From assembly GCA_900555065.1 (NCBI GenBank), contig USJY01000010.1:1-14286 (forward strand): a stretch of DNA of 14,286 bases, given 5' to 3'. Under the pieces are notes generated by a model. That model did no database searches, was not told the DNA's origin, and worked only from the letters and a program-made list of their open reading frames with translations. Positions within the stretch are counted from its first letter, which is position 1. Each line of letters starts with the position of its first letter. Shown one piece after another: positions 5,633 through 14,083 of this stretch. The DNA comes from an uncultured Eubacteriales bacterium. Its GTDB lineage: Bacteria; Bacillota; Clostridia; Oscillospirales; UMGS1783. A program made the translations under genes and the position numbers.

Positions 5633-6844
5633 TTAAATCATGATGTTTTTCCAAATGGCTGCGAACAGGAATCCGAAATTCACCCGCGGCACGCCGTCTT
5701 TTGCGATAAGCTGAAAGCGCGCGACCTCCTGGCCTTCGACCGTGTAAACGATCTCGCCGATCCTCTGCCCCTGTTCGACCGGCGCCTGCAGGTCCTCCGC
5801 CAGAGTTACCTGGCTTTCCAGCATCCCCTGCTTGCCCTTGCCGACCAGAATTGGGATACCGTCTTCCTCCATGTATGGCATAACTTCAGCGGCCTGGCCC
5901 TTGCGCACCGGAATGGGTTCAAAATCTTCATTCCGCGCGATGGTCGCAACCGCATAATTCGCGAACCCGTAATCCAGCAGTTTCTTTGCCTGCTCGTTGC
6001 GTATCGCCGAGGTTTCCGCGCCCATGATGACTGCGATCAACTGCATATCCTCCCGCTTGGCGGTAGCGGAAATACAGAATTTCGCCTTGGAGGTAGATCC
6101 GGTCTTGAGGCCGTTGGTTCCGCTGTAAAAACGCACGAGTTTGTTTGTATTGTTCAATCCGAACTGACCGTCGCGGATACTGTCCATCCAGATCGTCGTA
6201 TAGTTAAATATTCTTTCATGTTTCAACAGCTCTCGGGACATGAGCGCAATATCATAGGCCGAGGTCAGGTTTGTTCCATCGTCGTCCAGACCCGTGCAGT
6301 TGATAAAAGTCGTGTTGGCCATGCCAAGCGCCGCCGCTTTCTCATTCATCATTACGACAAAGGCTTCCTCGCTGCCCGCAATATATTCGGCAATGGCGGC
6401 CGTTGCATCATTGCCGGACGCTACGGCAATGGATTTGAGAAGATCGGAAACGGTGATCTGCTCTCCCTCTTTCAGGTAGACCTGTGAGCCGCCTTTACCC
6501 GCGGCGTTGGCGCTGACCTGCACGGTGTCGTCCTCACTGATCCGGCCCGCATCGATGGCCTCCATGGCGAGCAACAGGCTCATGATCTTGGTCACGCTGG
6601 CAGGAGGCAGCGATTCCTCCGCATTTTCAGCGTACAGGACCTTGCCTGTGGCGGCCTCCATCAGCACGCAGGATTTCGCCTCAATGGAGAGGTCTGCGTC
6701 CGTCGCGACCATATCTATTCTGCTTTCCACGTCCGTCGTATCCGCCATATCGTCAAAGACCGGTTCGTCCGGCGTGTCCGCCGATACGGGCGTAAGCCCC
6801 ATCAGCATTGCAATGGCAAGGATTGCCGCGATTGTCTTTTTCAC
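5633..6844 (-). CDS. dacF: D-alanyl-D-alanine carboxypeptidase (DacF/PBP5 type)
   Basis: This penicillin-binding protein of peptidase family S11 trims the terminal D-Ala from peptidoglycan stem peptides outside the membrane. All three active-site motifs are present: SVTK (Ser83-Lys86), SGN (143-145) and KTG (247-249). A C-terminal beta domain follows, and the protein ends in an amphipathic segment, VNFGFLFAAIWKNIMI, that fits membrane anchoring. The signal peptide is KKTIAAILAIAMLMG ending near VSA. I place the start at GTG 6844 (403 residues), because AAGGGGG lies 8 bases upstream and the signal peptide begins there. The open frame reaches further up (to 7093), but that part is Pro/Arg/Cys-rich and not protein-like for this family. 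The symbol is assigned by type; paralogues such as dacB cannot be excluded. Confidence 0.93.
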   Translation of the reverse strand: MKKTIAAILAIAMLMGLTPVSADTPDEPVFDDMADTTDVESRIDMVATDADLSIEAKSCVLMEAATGKVLYAENAEESLPPASVTKIMSLLLAMEAIDAGRISEDDTVQVSANAAGKGGSQVYLKEGEQITVSDLLKSIAVASGNDATAAIAEYIAGSEEAFVVMMNEKAAALGMANTTFINCTGLDDDGTNLTSAYDIALMSRELLKHERIFNYTTIWMDSIRDGQFGLNNTNKLVRFYSGTNGLKTGSTSKAKFCISATAKREDMQLIAVIMGAETSAIRNEQAKKLLDYGFANYAVATIARNEDFEPIPVRKGQAAEVMPYMEEDGIPILVGKGKQGMLESQVTLAEDLQAPVEQGQRIGEIVYTVEGQEVARFQLIAKDGVPRVNFGFLFAAIWKNIMI

Positions 6845-7213
6845 CTTGAGCGCCCCCTTCTGTGCTTGAGCGTACAGACCCCATAAAGTTCTATACGGCT
6901 TATATATATTCGTCCGTTTTCCGAAAAATGCACGCGAAATGCGGGAGCGCGGCGGCGTATCGGCGCAAACGCCGCCGTGATACCTACGGTCGCACGGCGG
7001 GCGCCGATAAGGCGGGCCGGTCAGCGATATGAATGGCGGCGGCGCGGGCGCAGCGTAAGGCGGGCGCGGGTACAGGTGCACAGGTATGGGCACAGGCGCG
7101 CAACAGGCATCGACGAACGGACAGCGGCACAGACGGCAGCGGCGCGGACCGGCGGCGGGCGGGCTGAAACGCGGCCGTCGCTAAAGCGACAGATCCGGCG
7201 CTTGCGAAACCTG
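6845..7213. other. GC-rich intergenic region upstream of the DacF-type gene
   Basis: About 370 bp without a recognised gene. Near the DacF-type gene the minus strand has an AT-rich patch, AATATATATAAG (about 6899-6910), which could hold a -10 box, but no clear -35 is seen. A hairpin, GGCGGCGT (6951-6958) with ACGCCGCC (6969-6976), lies upstream. The rest is strongly GC-rich. One minus-strand frame, in phase with the DacF-type gene, reads as Cys/Pro/Arg-rich sequence (for example CPFVDACCAPVPIPVHLYPR). I take this as compositional and not a gene. Confidence 0.4.
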
Positions 7214-7241
7214 CAAAAAAAGAGCGGGCGTCCGCCCGCTC
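7214..7241 (-). terminator. Rho-independent terminator of the M16 peptidase gene
   Basis: On the minus strand GAGCGGGCG and CGCCCGCTC form a 9-bp GC-rich stem (7222-7230 with 7233-7241) followed by seven T. It starts 3 bases after the peptidase stop codon. Confidence 0.9.
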
Positions 7242-7244
7242 GGT

Positions 7245-8492
7245 TTATGAAAAATAACCGGTGTAAAACGACTCGTCCCGCGCTTTGCCGACAACGGAGA
7301 CGCTTACGTTTTCATGGTCGATCAATTCGTTTGCAACGGCCTGTACATCAGCCGCCGTAACGGCGTCCACCTTTTTTACAATTTCATCCGTGTTCTGTTC
7401 GCCGCCGCCGTATATTTCATGCCTTGCCAAAAACTTCATGCGCGACGCGGTGTTTTCCAGGTCCATAATAATGCCCGCTTTGAGCTGTTCTTTCGCTCGG
7501 GCGATCTCCTCATCGGTAAACCCGTCCCTTTTTACTGCGTCCAGCTCCTTGCGGATACGTTCCAGACACTCTTTTTCCGACTTGGGGGCGAGTGCGGTAT
7601 AAATACAGAATATGCCGGCGTCGCGATAGGCGGTGCCGTAGGACTGTACGGTGTAGGCAAGCCCTGCGTCCTCGCGGATTTTCCGGAACAGACGCGAGGA
7701 CATGCCGCCGCCAAGCAGAGAGGAGAAAATGGAAACGGCGTATTTGCGCGGATTGAACATATTAAATCCGCGATAGCCGATGCAGATATGGTTCTGCTCA
7801 ATATCCTTTTGCGTGAGAATCGTGGATTTTTTATACTGCGTCTCCGTTCTTTCCGCAAGCGCATCGCCCGGCGGGCGGGAGGCAAACAAATCCCTGCACA
7901 CATCGACAAACCGCTGCTCGTCCACCTTTCCCGATACGGAGATGTAGATTCGCCTGCCTGTGTAGAATTCATCCGCATACCGCCGCAGCGTATCGCTGCC
8001 GATTCCCGACACAGTCTGCTTCGTACCCAAAATTTCGCGGCCGAGCGGCTGGCCTGCCCAGACGTTCTCCGTGAGTTGGCCCATGACAAGATCTTCCGGG
8101 CTGTCCTCGTACATGGAGATTTCCTCTAAAATCACTTTTTTCTCCGTCTCCGTCTCGTCCGGGGCGTAGGCGGGATTGAGCACCATGTCGGCCAGCAGGC
8201 CCATCCCCTGTTCTATATGCGTGTCCAGAGTCTTGGCGTAATAGCAGGTCACTTCCTTTGCGGTAAAGGCGTTGACATAGCCGCCAATCATATCAAACTG
8301 CTGCGCGATCTGTTCCGAGGTACGCGTCGGCGTACCCTTGAACGCCATATGCTCCGCAAAATGCGCAATGCCCTGACTCTCGTCCGGGTCGGCCGCCGAA
8401 CCGCCGACGACCCACACGCCGAAGGTTGCGCTGCGCAGATAAGGCATTGATTCCGTCACGATTGTGACGCCGTTGTCCAATACTGCTTTCAT
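7245..8492 (-). CDS. M16 family zinc peptidase (processing-peptidase-like)
   Basis: This 415-residue protein has the inverted zinc motif HxxEH as HFAEH (His44, Glu47, His48), with the third ligand Glu124 in VILEEISMYEDS, at the expected distance of 76 residues. The second M16 half (about 190-400) includes GGGMSSRLFRKIREDAGLAY, the conserved R/Y segment of the inactive domain. Length and layout match the single-chain bacterial M16B enzymes that sit after pnp in many Firmicutes (YmxG/MlpA-like). Those are cytoplasmic or unassigned; the substrate is unknown. There is no signal peptide. GGAAGG lies 7 bases before the ATG. It follows the pnp terminator, so expression probably depends on read-through or an unseen promoter. 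Confidence 0.93.
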   Translation of the reverse strand: MKAVLDNGVTIVTESMPYLRSATFGVWVVGGSAADPDESQGIAHFAEHMAFKGTPTRTSEQIAQQFDMIGGYVNAFTAKEVTCYYAKTLDTHIEQGMGLLADMVLNPAYAPDETETEKKVILEEISMYEDSPEDLVMGQLTENVWAGQPLGREILGTKQTVSGIGSDTLRRYADEFYTGRRIYISVSGKVDEQRFVDVCRDLFASRPPGDALAERTETQYKKSTILTQKDIEQNHICIGYRGFNMFNPRKYAVSIFSSLLGGGMSSRLFRKIREDAGLAYTVQSYGTAYRDAGIFCIYTALAPKSEKECLERIRKELDAVKRDGFTDEEIARAKEQLKAGIIMDLENTASRMKFLARHEIYGGGEQNTDEIVKKVDAVTAADVQAVANELIDHENVSVSVVGKARDESFYTGYFS

Positions 8493-8507
8493 TCAGTATC
8501 CTTCCTT

Positions 8508-8541
8508 TAATAAAAGGAGGGGGCAGAAGCTGTCCCCTCCC
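8508..8541 (-). terminator. Terminator downstream of pnp
   Basis: Read on the minus strand, GGAGGGG-ACAG-CTT-CTG-CCCCCTCC forms a long GC stem followed by TTTTATTA, just after the pnp stop at 8548 and before the M16 ribosome site. It should end or attenuate transcription between pnp and the peptidase gene. Confidence 0.8.
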
Positions 8542-8547
8542 TGTCAG

Positions 8548-10665
8548 TTATTGTTTTTTCTCTTCTCTTTTGGCCAGTTCGTTCATGGCCGCTTTACGGG
8601 ACAAGTTTATTCTGCCCTGATCGTCGATTTCTATAACCTTGACCCAAATTTCATCGCCGATATGGACTGCGTCCTCCACCGTGGGAATGCGCTTGTTGTC
8701 CAGCTGGGAGATATGCACCAGGCCTTCCTTGCCGGGCGCAAACTCAACAAACGCGCCGAATTTCAACAGGCGGGTGACGGTTCCCTTAAAGATCGCGCCG
8801 ATCTCAGGATCCTCCACGATGGCTTTGATGGTAGCCATGGCCTGGTCGCCGCCGGCCTTGTCATAAGTTGCGATAAAGAGACGGCCGTCATCCTCGATGT
8901 CGATTTTTGTATTGGTGTCGGCCTGGATTTTCTGGATTACGGAACCGCCCTTGCCGATTACCTCGCGGATCTTCATCGGGTCTATGGTCATCATCAGCAT
9001 CTTAGGCGCATACGGAGAGAGCTCGGGCCGCGGCTTATCGATCACGGGGAGCATGACTTCGTCCAGGATGGTGAAGCGGGCCTTTTCGGTTTTATCCAGC
9101 GCGTCCGCAATGATCTCCGGGGTCAGACCGTCGATCTTCAGGTCCATCTGGATGGCGGTGATACCGGCCTTGGTGCCGGCGACTTTGAAGTCCATATCGC
9201 CGAAGAAGTCCTCCACACCCTGAATATCGACCATGGTGATCCAGCGGTCGCCCTCGGTCACAAGGCCGCAGGAAATGCCGGCGACCGGCGCTTTGATGGG
9301 TACGCCGGCGTCCATGAGCGCGAGCGTACTGCCGCAGATGGAGCCCTGAGAGGTCGAGCCGTTGGAAGTAAGAACCTCGGAGACGAGGCGGATGCTGTAC
9401 GGGAACTCCTCTTCACTGGGAATAACGGGGAGCAGCGCGCGTTCGCCGAGCGCGCCGTGGCCAATTTCGCGGCGGCCGGCGCCCCTGGACGGCCGCGCTT
9501 CGCCGACAGAGTAGCTCGGCATGTTATAGTGGTGCATATACCGCTTGCTCTCATCCTCGTCGATGCCGTCAAGGATCTGTGCGTCGCTGATCATACCCAG
9601 CGTCGCAACGGTGAGCACCTGCGTCTGGCCGCGCGCGAACAGTCCGGAACCATGGGCGCGGGGCAGCAAACCGACTTCGGCGTGCAACGGGCGCAGATCG
9701 TTGAGGCCGCGGCCGTCCACGCGCCGCCCGTCGTCAAGAATCCAGCGGCGGACAACGAATTTCTGCAGCTTGTACAGGCACTCGGAGAGCATTTCCTCGC
9801 TCTCGGGATAGGTTTCGGCAAAATGCTCGAACACGTCGTCGTACACGACCTTAAGGCGTTCTTCGCGGACGTTTTTATCGTCCGTGTCCAGGGCGTGGCG
9901 GATGCCGTCGATGGCGTATTCCTTCACCGCCTCGTACATATCCGGATCCACCGTTTTTTCTTCGTATGCGATTTTTTCGCGGCCGATCTCTTTCACAATG
10001 CTGTTGATGAATTCGACCATCTCACGGCAGACTTTATAGCCTTCCATGATCCCGTCGAACATCTCTTGATTGGTGACTTCCTTTGCGCCGGCCTCGATCA
10101 TGCAGACCTTGTGCTCGGTGCCCACAACCGTGACGTTCATACGTGAGACCTCGCGCTGCTTTGCCGTCGGGTTCATGACGTACTGGCCGTCGATCAGGCC
10201 CACGGAAACGCCCGCGATCGGGCCGTTCCAGGGTATGTCCGAAATGGCGATGGCGATCGACGCGCCGAGCATGCCGACGATATCGGGCGTGTTGTCCTGC
10301 TCGACCGAGAGGACGGTGATACAGACGGCGACGTCGTTGCGCATGTCCTTCGGGAAGAGCGGACGGATCGGCCGGTCGATCAGGCGGGCGGCGAGCACCG
10401 CCTTTTCAGACGGACGGCCTTCGCGCTTCAGAAAGCCGCCCGGGATTTTACCCACCGAATACAGGCGCTCTTCAAAGTCGACCGAGAGCGGGAAGTAATC
10501 GATCCCGTCTCGGGGCTTCTGCGCCATGGTGGCGGTGGCGAGGATCACGGTGTCGCCGTAGCGGACGAGGCACGCGCCGTTGGCGAGCTCGGCAAGCTTG
10601 CCGGTTTCGACCGTAAGCGGGCGGCCTGCAAATGTTGTTTTAAAGACTCTGCTGTTTTCGTACAT
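8548..10665 (-). CDS. pnp: Polyribonucleotide nucleotidyltransferase (PNPase)
   Basis: PNPase degrades RNA 3' to 5' by phosphorolysis as a trimer and takes part in mRNA turnover. The 705-residue product has two RNase PH domains: the first contains RLIDRPIRPLFP, the second has FPYSIRLVSEVLTSNGSTSQ and the catalytic GDMDFKVAGT near residue 490. A KH domain follows (REVIGKGGSVIQKI, about 565-580), and an S1 domain near the end (GTVTRLLKFGAFVEFAPG, about 622-695, closing with INLSRKAAM). I chose ATG 10665 because GGAAGGAG lies just upstream and family homology starts at NSRVFKTTFAGR. The open frame runs 48 codons further to 10809, but that part crosses leader hairpins. It lies downstream of rpsO, as in many bacteria. 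Confidence 0.97.
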   Translation of the reverse strand: MYENSRVFKTTFAGRPLTVETGKLAELANGACLVRYGDTVILATATMAQKPRDGIDYFPLSVDFEERLYSVGKIPGGFLKREGRPSEKAVLAARLIDRPIRPLFPKDMRNDVAVCITVLSVEQDNTPDIVGMLGASIAIAISDIPWNGPIAGVSVGLIDGQYVMNPTAKQREVSRMNVTVVGTEHKVCMIEAGAKEVTNQEMFDGIMEGYKVCREMVEFINSIVKEIGREKIAYEEKTVDPDMYEAVKEYAIDGIRHALDTDDKNVREERLKVVYDDVFEHFAETYPESEEMLSECLYKLQKFVVRRWILDDGRRVDGRGLNDLRPLHAEVGLLPRAHGSGLFARGQTQVLTVATLGMISDAQILDGIDEDESKRYMHHYNMPSYSVGEARPSRGAGRREIGHGALGERALLPVIPSEEEFPYSIRLVSEVLTSNGSTSQGSICGSTLALMDAGVPIKAPVAGISCGLVTEGDRWITMVDIQGVEDFFGDMDFKVAGTKAGITAIQMDLKIDGLTPEIIADALDKTEKARFTILDEVMLPVIDKPRPELSPYAPKMLMMTIDPMKIREVIGKGGSVIQKIQADTNTKIDIEDDGRLFIATYDKAGGDQAMATIKAIVEDPEIGAIFKGTVTRLLKFGAFVEFAPGKEGLVHISQLDNKRIPTVEDAVHIGDEIWVKVIEIDDQGRINLSRKAAMNELAKREEKKQ

Positions 10666-10739
10666 ACTTTTCTCCTTCCATCTTCGCGCCGGAGCGTGTT
10701 CCCCTGACGCGACGCCGGTCGGAGGCGCCAAATGCTTAA

Positions 10740-10780
10740 CAGTTATGGAAACGGCCGCGGCACGGCCCCTTTCATAACTG
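10740..10780 (-). promoter_or_regulatory. Hairpin in the pnp 5' leader
   Basis: CAGTTATG and CATAACTG form an 8-bp stem, extended with interruptions by GGCC pairs around the loop. It lies about 75 bases upstream of the pnp start in the 189-bp rpsO-pnp gap. Structured pnp leaders are known autoregulatory targets in enterobacteria; whether this one works that way is inference. Confidence 0.45.
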
Positions 10781-10815
10781 ATAAAACATCGGGCAGACCC
10801 CCGATCCATACGTTT

Positions 10816-10847
10816 GGGAGCACAGCGCCACGCGGCGCTGTGCTCCC
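10816..10847 (-). terminator. Strong 14-bp hairpin after rpsO (no T-run)
   Basis: GGGAGCACAGCGCC (10816-10829) and its exact complement (10834-10847) enclose a 4-base loop. It starts 7 bases after the rpsO stop. The minus strand continues with AAACG and not T, so it is a poor classical terminator. An RNA processing or 3'-end stability element between rpsO and pnp is as likely. Confidence 0.5.
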
Positions 10848-10854
10848 GTTCGAC

Positions 10855-11118
10855 TTACTTTCTGATGCCCAGTTCTGCGATAATGGCGCGGTATCTCTCG
10901 ATATCCGTCTTAATCAGGTAGCTCAGCAGGTTCCTGCGTTTGCCGACCATCTGCAGAAGACCACGGCGGGAGTGGTGGGCGTTCTTATTCGCCTTCAGGT
11001 GTTCCGTCAGCGTGTTGATCCGGCTGGTCAGGATCGCGATCTGGACTTCCGGAGAACCGGTGTCGCCCTCATGCCGCTTGAACTGGTTGATGATCGCCTG
11101 CTTTTCTTCCTTTACCAT
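10855..11118 (-). CDS. rpsO: 30S ribosomal protein S15
   Basis: S15 binds the three-way junction of the 16S rRNA central domain early in 30S assembly. The 87-residue product starts [19 protein letters not shown] and contains [15 protein letters not shown] and the conserved [20 protein letters not shown], ending [14 protein letters not shown]. The length is typical. The ATG at 11118 is preceded by AGGAGGTGA at ideal spacing; the upstream in-frame ATG at 11151 would place that ribosome site inside the coding region and is rejected. It is first in the rpsO-pnp unit, behind its own promoter and a structured leader. Confidence 0.97.
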   Translation of the reverse strand: MVKEEKQAIINQFKRHEGDTGSPEVQIAILTSRINTLTEHLKANKNAHHSRRGLLQMVGKRRNLLSYLIKTDIERYRAIIAELGIRK

Positions 11119-11156
11119 ATTCTTCACCTCCTGTATCATTCGCCGCATCACATAGC

Positions 11157-11196
11157 CTGGGGCGGGTGAACTCCCGACAAGGGCTGTTGCCCCCAG
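11157..11196 (-). promoter_or_regulatory. Candidate S15 autoregulatory leader (three-way junction)
   Basis: In the rpsO leader the minus strand can fold into an outer stem CTGG(GG)/(CC)CCAG enclosing two hairpins, GGGCaacaGCCC and CGGGagttcaCCCG, joined by TTGT. S15 binds three-way junctions in 16S rRNA, and S15 leaders of several bacterial groups imitate its site. The location between promoter and ribosome site fits such control. The structure was drawn by eye; binding is inference. Confidence 0.4.
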
Positions 11197-11222
11197 ACAG
11201 AGCGATGGGTATAAGCTATTGC

Positions 11223-11251
11223 ATTATAGCACACTTGCGCCGGTTTGTAAA
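11223..11251 (-). promoter_or_regulatory. Sigma-A type promoter for rpsO-pnp
   Basis: On the minus strand TTTACA (11246-11251) and a perfect TATAAT (11223-11228) are separated by 17 bases. It lies between ribF and rpsO, about 105 bases upstream of the rpsO start, leaving room for the structured leader. Confidence 0.88.
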
Positions 11252-11260
11252 CCACTTTTT

Positions 11261-12196
11261 CTAAAGCGCGGGGTTCTGCTCAAAATACGCGAGCGTATCG
11301 TCGATATTCTGCATGACGGCGGCCTTGAGCGCCTGCACGTCGCGGAACTTCTGTTCGCCGCGCAGTTTATGGTAGAACTCGACTTTTACAGTATCCCCGT
11401 ACAGCATTTCATTTATACCGATAATATGCGTCTCCAGGTTGGACCGCTCCGTTTTTTCAACTGTGGGACGTACGCCTATGTTCGTCACCGACGGACGCCA
11501 CACCCCGCGGACCTGCGCGCGCGTCGCGTACACGCCGAATGCAGGCAGCAGCGCGTATTCGCTGATATGTTGATTGATGGTGGGGAAACCGAGGTCTCGG
11601 CCCAGACGCTTGCCCTGCTCCACGACGGCTTCTATGGAATAGGGACGGCCGAGCAGTTCGCGGCAAAGGTCCATATTCCCCGCCCGCACAAGATTGCGGA
11701 TGAGCGTGGAGCTGACCACGAGACCGCCGCGCGTCACGGGGCTTACGATTTCGCACCCGATTCCATACTGTTCGCACAGGTATTTCAGATCGCCTGCGTT
11801 CCCGGCGGCGCGGTAGCCGAACCGGTAGTGGAAACCGCAGACCACGGCCGCCGCCCGATATTCGTCCCGCAGACGCGCCACAAACGCTTCAGGCGACAGC
11901 GATGACGTCTCCCGGTCGAATGGGATATAAATTACGCGGTCGACTCCAAGCATGTGGATCTGCCGCGCCTTTTCGGCGTTGGTTGTGATATACGGCGAGA
12001 TGCAGGTGTTCGCCATGATGTTTTCCGGGTCGCGCTCAAAGATGAGCGCGCCGGCGGGAACGCCCTTCTCCCGCGCAAGCGCGGCCGCGCGGCGGAGCAG
12101 GGTCGCGTGCCCGACGTGCACCCCGTCAAAATTGCCGAGGGCGAGTACGATAGGCGTGTCGGCGCAGTAACCTGTCTGCGGCGTATAGACCTGCAT
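11261..12196 (-). CDS. ribF: Bifunctional riboflavin kinase / FMN adenylyltransferase
   Basis: RibF converts riboflavin to FMN and then FAD with ATP. The 311-residue product has the N-terminal nucleotidyltransferase domain, with GNFDGVHVGH (21-30, the HxGH signature) and SSTLIR (162-167). The C-terminal flavokinase domain begins with GRPYSIEAVVEQGKRLGR and LGFPTIN (202-208), and ends with NIGVRPTV and the usual EFYHKLRGEQKF segment. The chosen ATG at 12196 lies 2 bases after the truB stop, with GGAGGAG 8 bases upstream; an in-frame TTG at 12217 lies inside truB and is less likely. It is co-transcribed with nrnA and truB. Confidence 0.96.
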   Translation of the reverse strand: MQVYTPQTGYCADTPIVLALGNFDGVHVGHATLLRRAAALAREKGVPAGALIFERDPENIMANTCISPYITTNAEKARQIHMLGVDRVIYIPFDRETSSLSPEAFVARLRDEYRAAAVVCGFHYRFGYRAAGNAGDLKYLCEQYGIGCEIVSPVTRGGLVVSSTLIRNLVRAGNMDLCRELLGRPYSIEAVVEQGKRLGRDLGFPTINQHISEYALLPAFGVYATRAQVRGVWRPSVTNIGVRPTVEKTERSNLETHIIGINEMLYGDTVKVEFYHKLRGEQKFRDVQALKAAVMQNIDDTLAYFEQNPAL

Positions 12197-12198
12197 TC

Positions 12199-13095
12199 CT
12201 ATATCTCCTCCGTCCAAACCGATTTCAGATGCGGCCCGTCCGGCAGAAGCACTGCGGTTCCGAGCCCGATAAACGCGCCGGACGCGCCGTATACCCTGTA
12301 CAGCCCGCCGGTAAGCGCGCCGTCCAGCCTGTCCTCCCGGATGACGCCGCCGTTGCGATAGTACGTCTCCCCTTCCCGCGGTACGGTCCTGTCCTCCAGG
12401 TGCGGAAACAGCGCTTCTGCGCTGATAACCGCATCCTGCAGCCGGCCGGCTTGGTTCAGGGCCTCCAGCTGCGACTGCCGGTAACAGCGCCCGATTTCAA
12501 TACCCGCGCTCATGGTGCGTCTGAGACTGCGCAGGGCCGCGGCTGCGCCGAGCGCTTCGGCCATGTCCTCGCACAGGGTGCGCACATATGTGCCGCCCGA
12601 ACAGTGTACGTCCAGCACGGCAGTCATGGAGACGGAATCGTATTCCAATAACGTAAGCGCATATATCTCCACCGTCCGGGGCCGGCGCTCCACCTTCCGG
12701 CCTGCGCGCGCATATTCATACAGCGGCCGGCCGTCTAACTTGACGGCCGCGTACATGGGCGGAATCTGATCTACTTTGCCCGTAAACCGGGGCAGAATTT
12801 CCAAAAGCTCATCCCGCGTCGGCATTTTCGGATTTTTCAGCACGCGACAACCGGTTACATCCGCCGTGTCGGTGCGGAAACCAAACTGTACGCCGGCCGT
12901 ATACCGCTTTTCCTGAGGCAGATATGGCAACAGCTTACACGCCCGGCCAAGCAGGACGGGCAGCACGCCGGTCGCGAGCGGGTCGAGCGTGCCGGCATGT
13001 CCTGCGTGCCGCTCGTCAAAGAGCCGTGCGGCGGCGGACATGGCCCGGCGGGACAGTTCGCCCTCCGCCTTGTCAAGCGGCACGAGCCCCGTCAC
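12199..13095 (-). CDS. truB: tRNA pseudouridine(55) synthase
   Basis: TruB isomerises U55 of the tRNA T-loop. The 298-residue product contains the catalytic motif GHAGTLDPLATGVL (Asp38), the later RYTAGVQFGFRTDTADVTG and IPPMYAAVKLDGRPLYEYAR blocks, and CSGGTYVRTLCEDM. The N-terminal motif usually reads KPxGxTS; here it is KAEGELS, a mild departure. The start is GTG at 13095, overlapping the nrnA stop by four bases (GTGA), which indicates translational coupling. A C-terminal PUA-like segment is present (about 235-298). Confidence 0.95.
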   Translation of the reverse strand: MTGLVPLDKAEGELSRRAMSAAARLFDERHAGHAGTLDPLATGVLPVLLGRACKLLPYLPQEKRYTAGVQFGFRTDTADVTGCRVLKNPKMPTRDELLEILPRFTGKVDQIPPMYAAVKLDGRPLYEYARAGRKVERRPRTVEIYALTLLEYDSVSMTAVLDVHCSGGTYVRTLCEDMAEALGAAAALRSLRRTMSAGIEIGRCYRQSQLEALNQAGRLQDAVISAEALFPHLEDRTVPREGETYYRNGGVIREDRLDGALTGGLYRVYGASGAFIGLGTAVLLPDGPHLKSVWTEEI

Positions 13096-14066
13096 TGTTC
13101 ATCCACTTCCTTGTATTCTTTGAGGACTTCCTGCAAAATCCGGTCGATCACCTCGTCGGTCGGTCCGGAGAGAACGCAGCCTGCGGCGCGCACATGTCCG
13201 CCGCCGCCCAGCCGCTGGCATACCTCGGACATGTTGATATGCCCGTCGGACCGGGCAGAAACGCGGTATTCGCCCTCGCTGATCTCGCGCATTGTAACCC
13301 CGACGCTGACACCCTCGATCTGGCGGGGCAGAGCCGCGATACCGTCCACATCGTCCAGGCTTGCGCCGGACTGCTTCATCATATCCAGCGACAGGACCAT
13401 GAACGCGATGCTGTTATTCTTGAAAAACCGCATATTTTGGATAGCGAGCCGCTCCAGCTCGAACTTTTCCTTGCTCTTGACCACGAACAGGTGGTTGTTG
13501 AGGTATGTAATATCCGCGCCAAGATCTACCGTTTTGGCTGCTTTGCGCAATGTTGTCGCCGTCGTACTGCTGTGCTGGAAGCAACCCGAGTCGGTTGCGA
13601 TGGCGGTATAGAGCGAATCGGCGATCTCGCGGCTCATATCCACCCGCATGCCCAGGATGATATCCAGCATGATCTCGCCCACCGCCGCGGCCTTCGCGTC
13701 GATCACGTTGTACTTCGCGTATTTCTTATTCGAGGGATGGTGGTCGATGCAGAGATCGACCCGGTCTGCAAACCGCTCGAGCGAGGGGCCGAACAGGGAC
13801 GTGTCGCCCACGTCCACAGCAACAATGAAATCCGGCTCGAACTGCGGCTTCAGTACGCTCTTGCCGCCGGACAAAAAGCAGTATTTCGGCGTGATTTTGT
13901 CGTTATTGACTACGCAGACGCGCTTGCCGAGCGTGGACAGGGCGTGGTACAGCGCAAAAGAGCTGCCCAGCGTGTCCCCGTCCGGGTTGACGTGGCTGAT
14001 GATCATGATCCGGTCCTTCTGCATGAGCATACGAGCCGCGGCGGCCTTCCCTATCGTAGTTCCCAT
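13092..14066 (-). CDS. nrnA: DHH-family phosphoesterase (NrnA-like oligoribonuclease / pAp phosphatase)
   Basis: NrnA degrades very short RNAs and can dephosphorylate pAp. The 324-residue product has the DHH-domain metal motifs SHVNPDGDTLG (His25, Asp29, Asp31), AVDVGD (Asp85) and IDHHPSNKKYAKYN (Asp108-His110). The DHHA1 signature GGGGHVRAAG (287-296) is near the end. ATG 14066 has GGAGGGG at good spacing. In Firmicutes the gene often lies between rbfA and truB. Here truB follows as expected, but an SGNH hydrolase precedes it. Its function complements PNPase further along the same cluster, which leaves short oligonucleotides. Confidence 0.94.
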   Translation of the reverse strand: MGTTIGKAAAARMLMQKDRIMIISHVNPDGDTLGSSFALYHALSTLGKRVCVVNNDKITPKYCFLSGGKSVLKPQFEPDFIVAVDVGDTSLFGPSLERFADRVDLCIDHHPSNKKYAKYNVIDAKAAAVGEIMLDIILGMRVDMSREIADSLYTAIATDSGCFQHSSTTATTLRKAAKTVDLGADITYLNNHLFVVKSKEKFELERLAIQNMRFFKNNSIAFMVLSLDMMKQSGASLDDVDGIAALPRQIEGVSVGVTMREISEGEYRVSARSDGHINMSEVCQRLGGGGHVRAAGCVLSGPTDEVIDRILQEVLKEYKEVDEQ

Positions 14067-14083
14067 GGTATCCCCTCCGATTC

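Noticed and set aside
6845..7093. N-terminal extension of the DacF-type protein to position 7093
   Set aside because: It would bury the signal peptide behind 83 Pro/Arg-rich residues; a GTG with a ribosome site lies directly before the signal peptide at 6844.
8464..10146. 560-codon plus-strand ORF opposite pnp
   Set aside because: It is antisense to the clearly conserved PNPase and lacks recognisable domains; it reflects the GC-rich codon pattern of pnp.
10666..10809. N-terminal extension of PNPase to 10809
   Set aside because: Family homology begins at 10665, where a strong ribosome site precedes the ATG; the upstream part is the structured leader.
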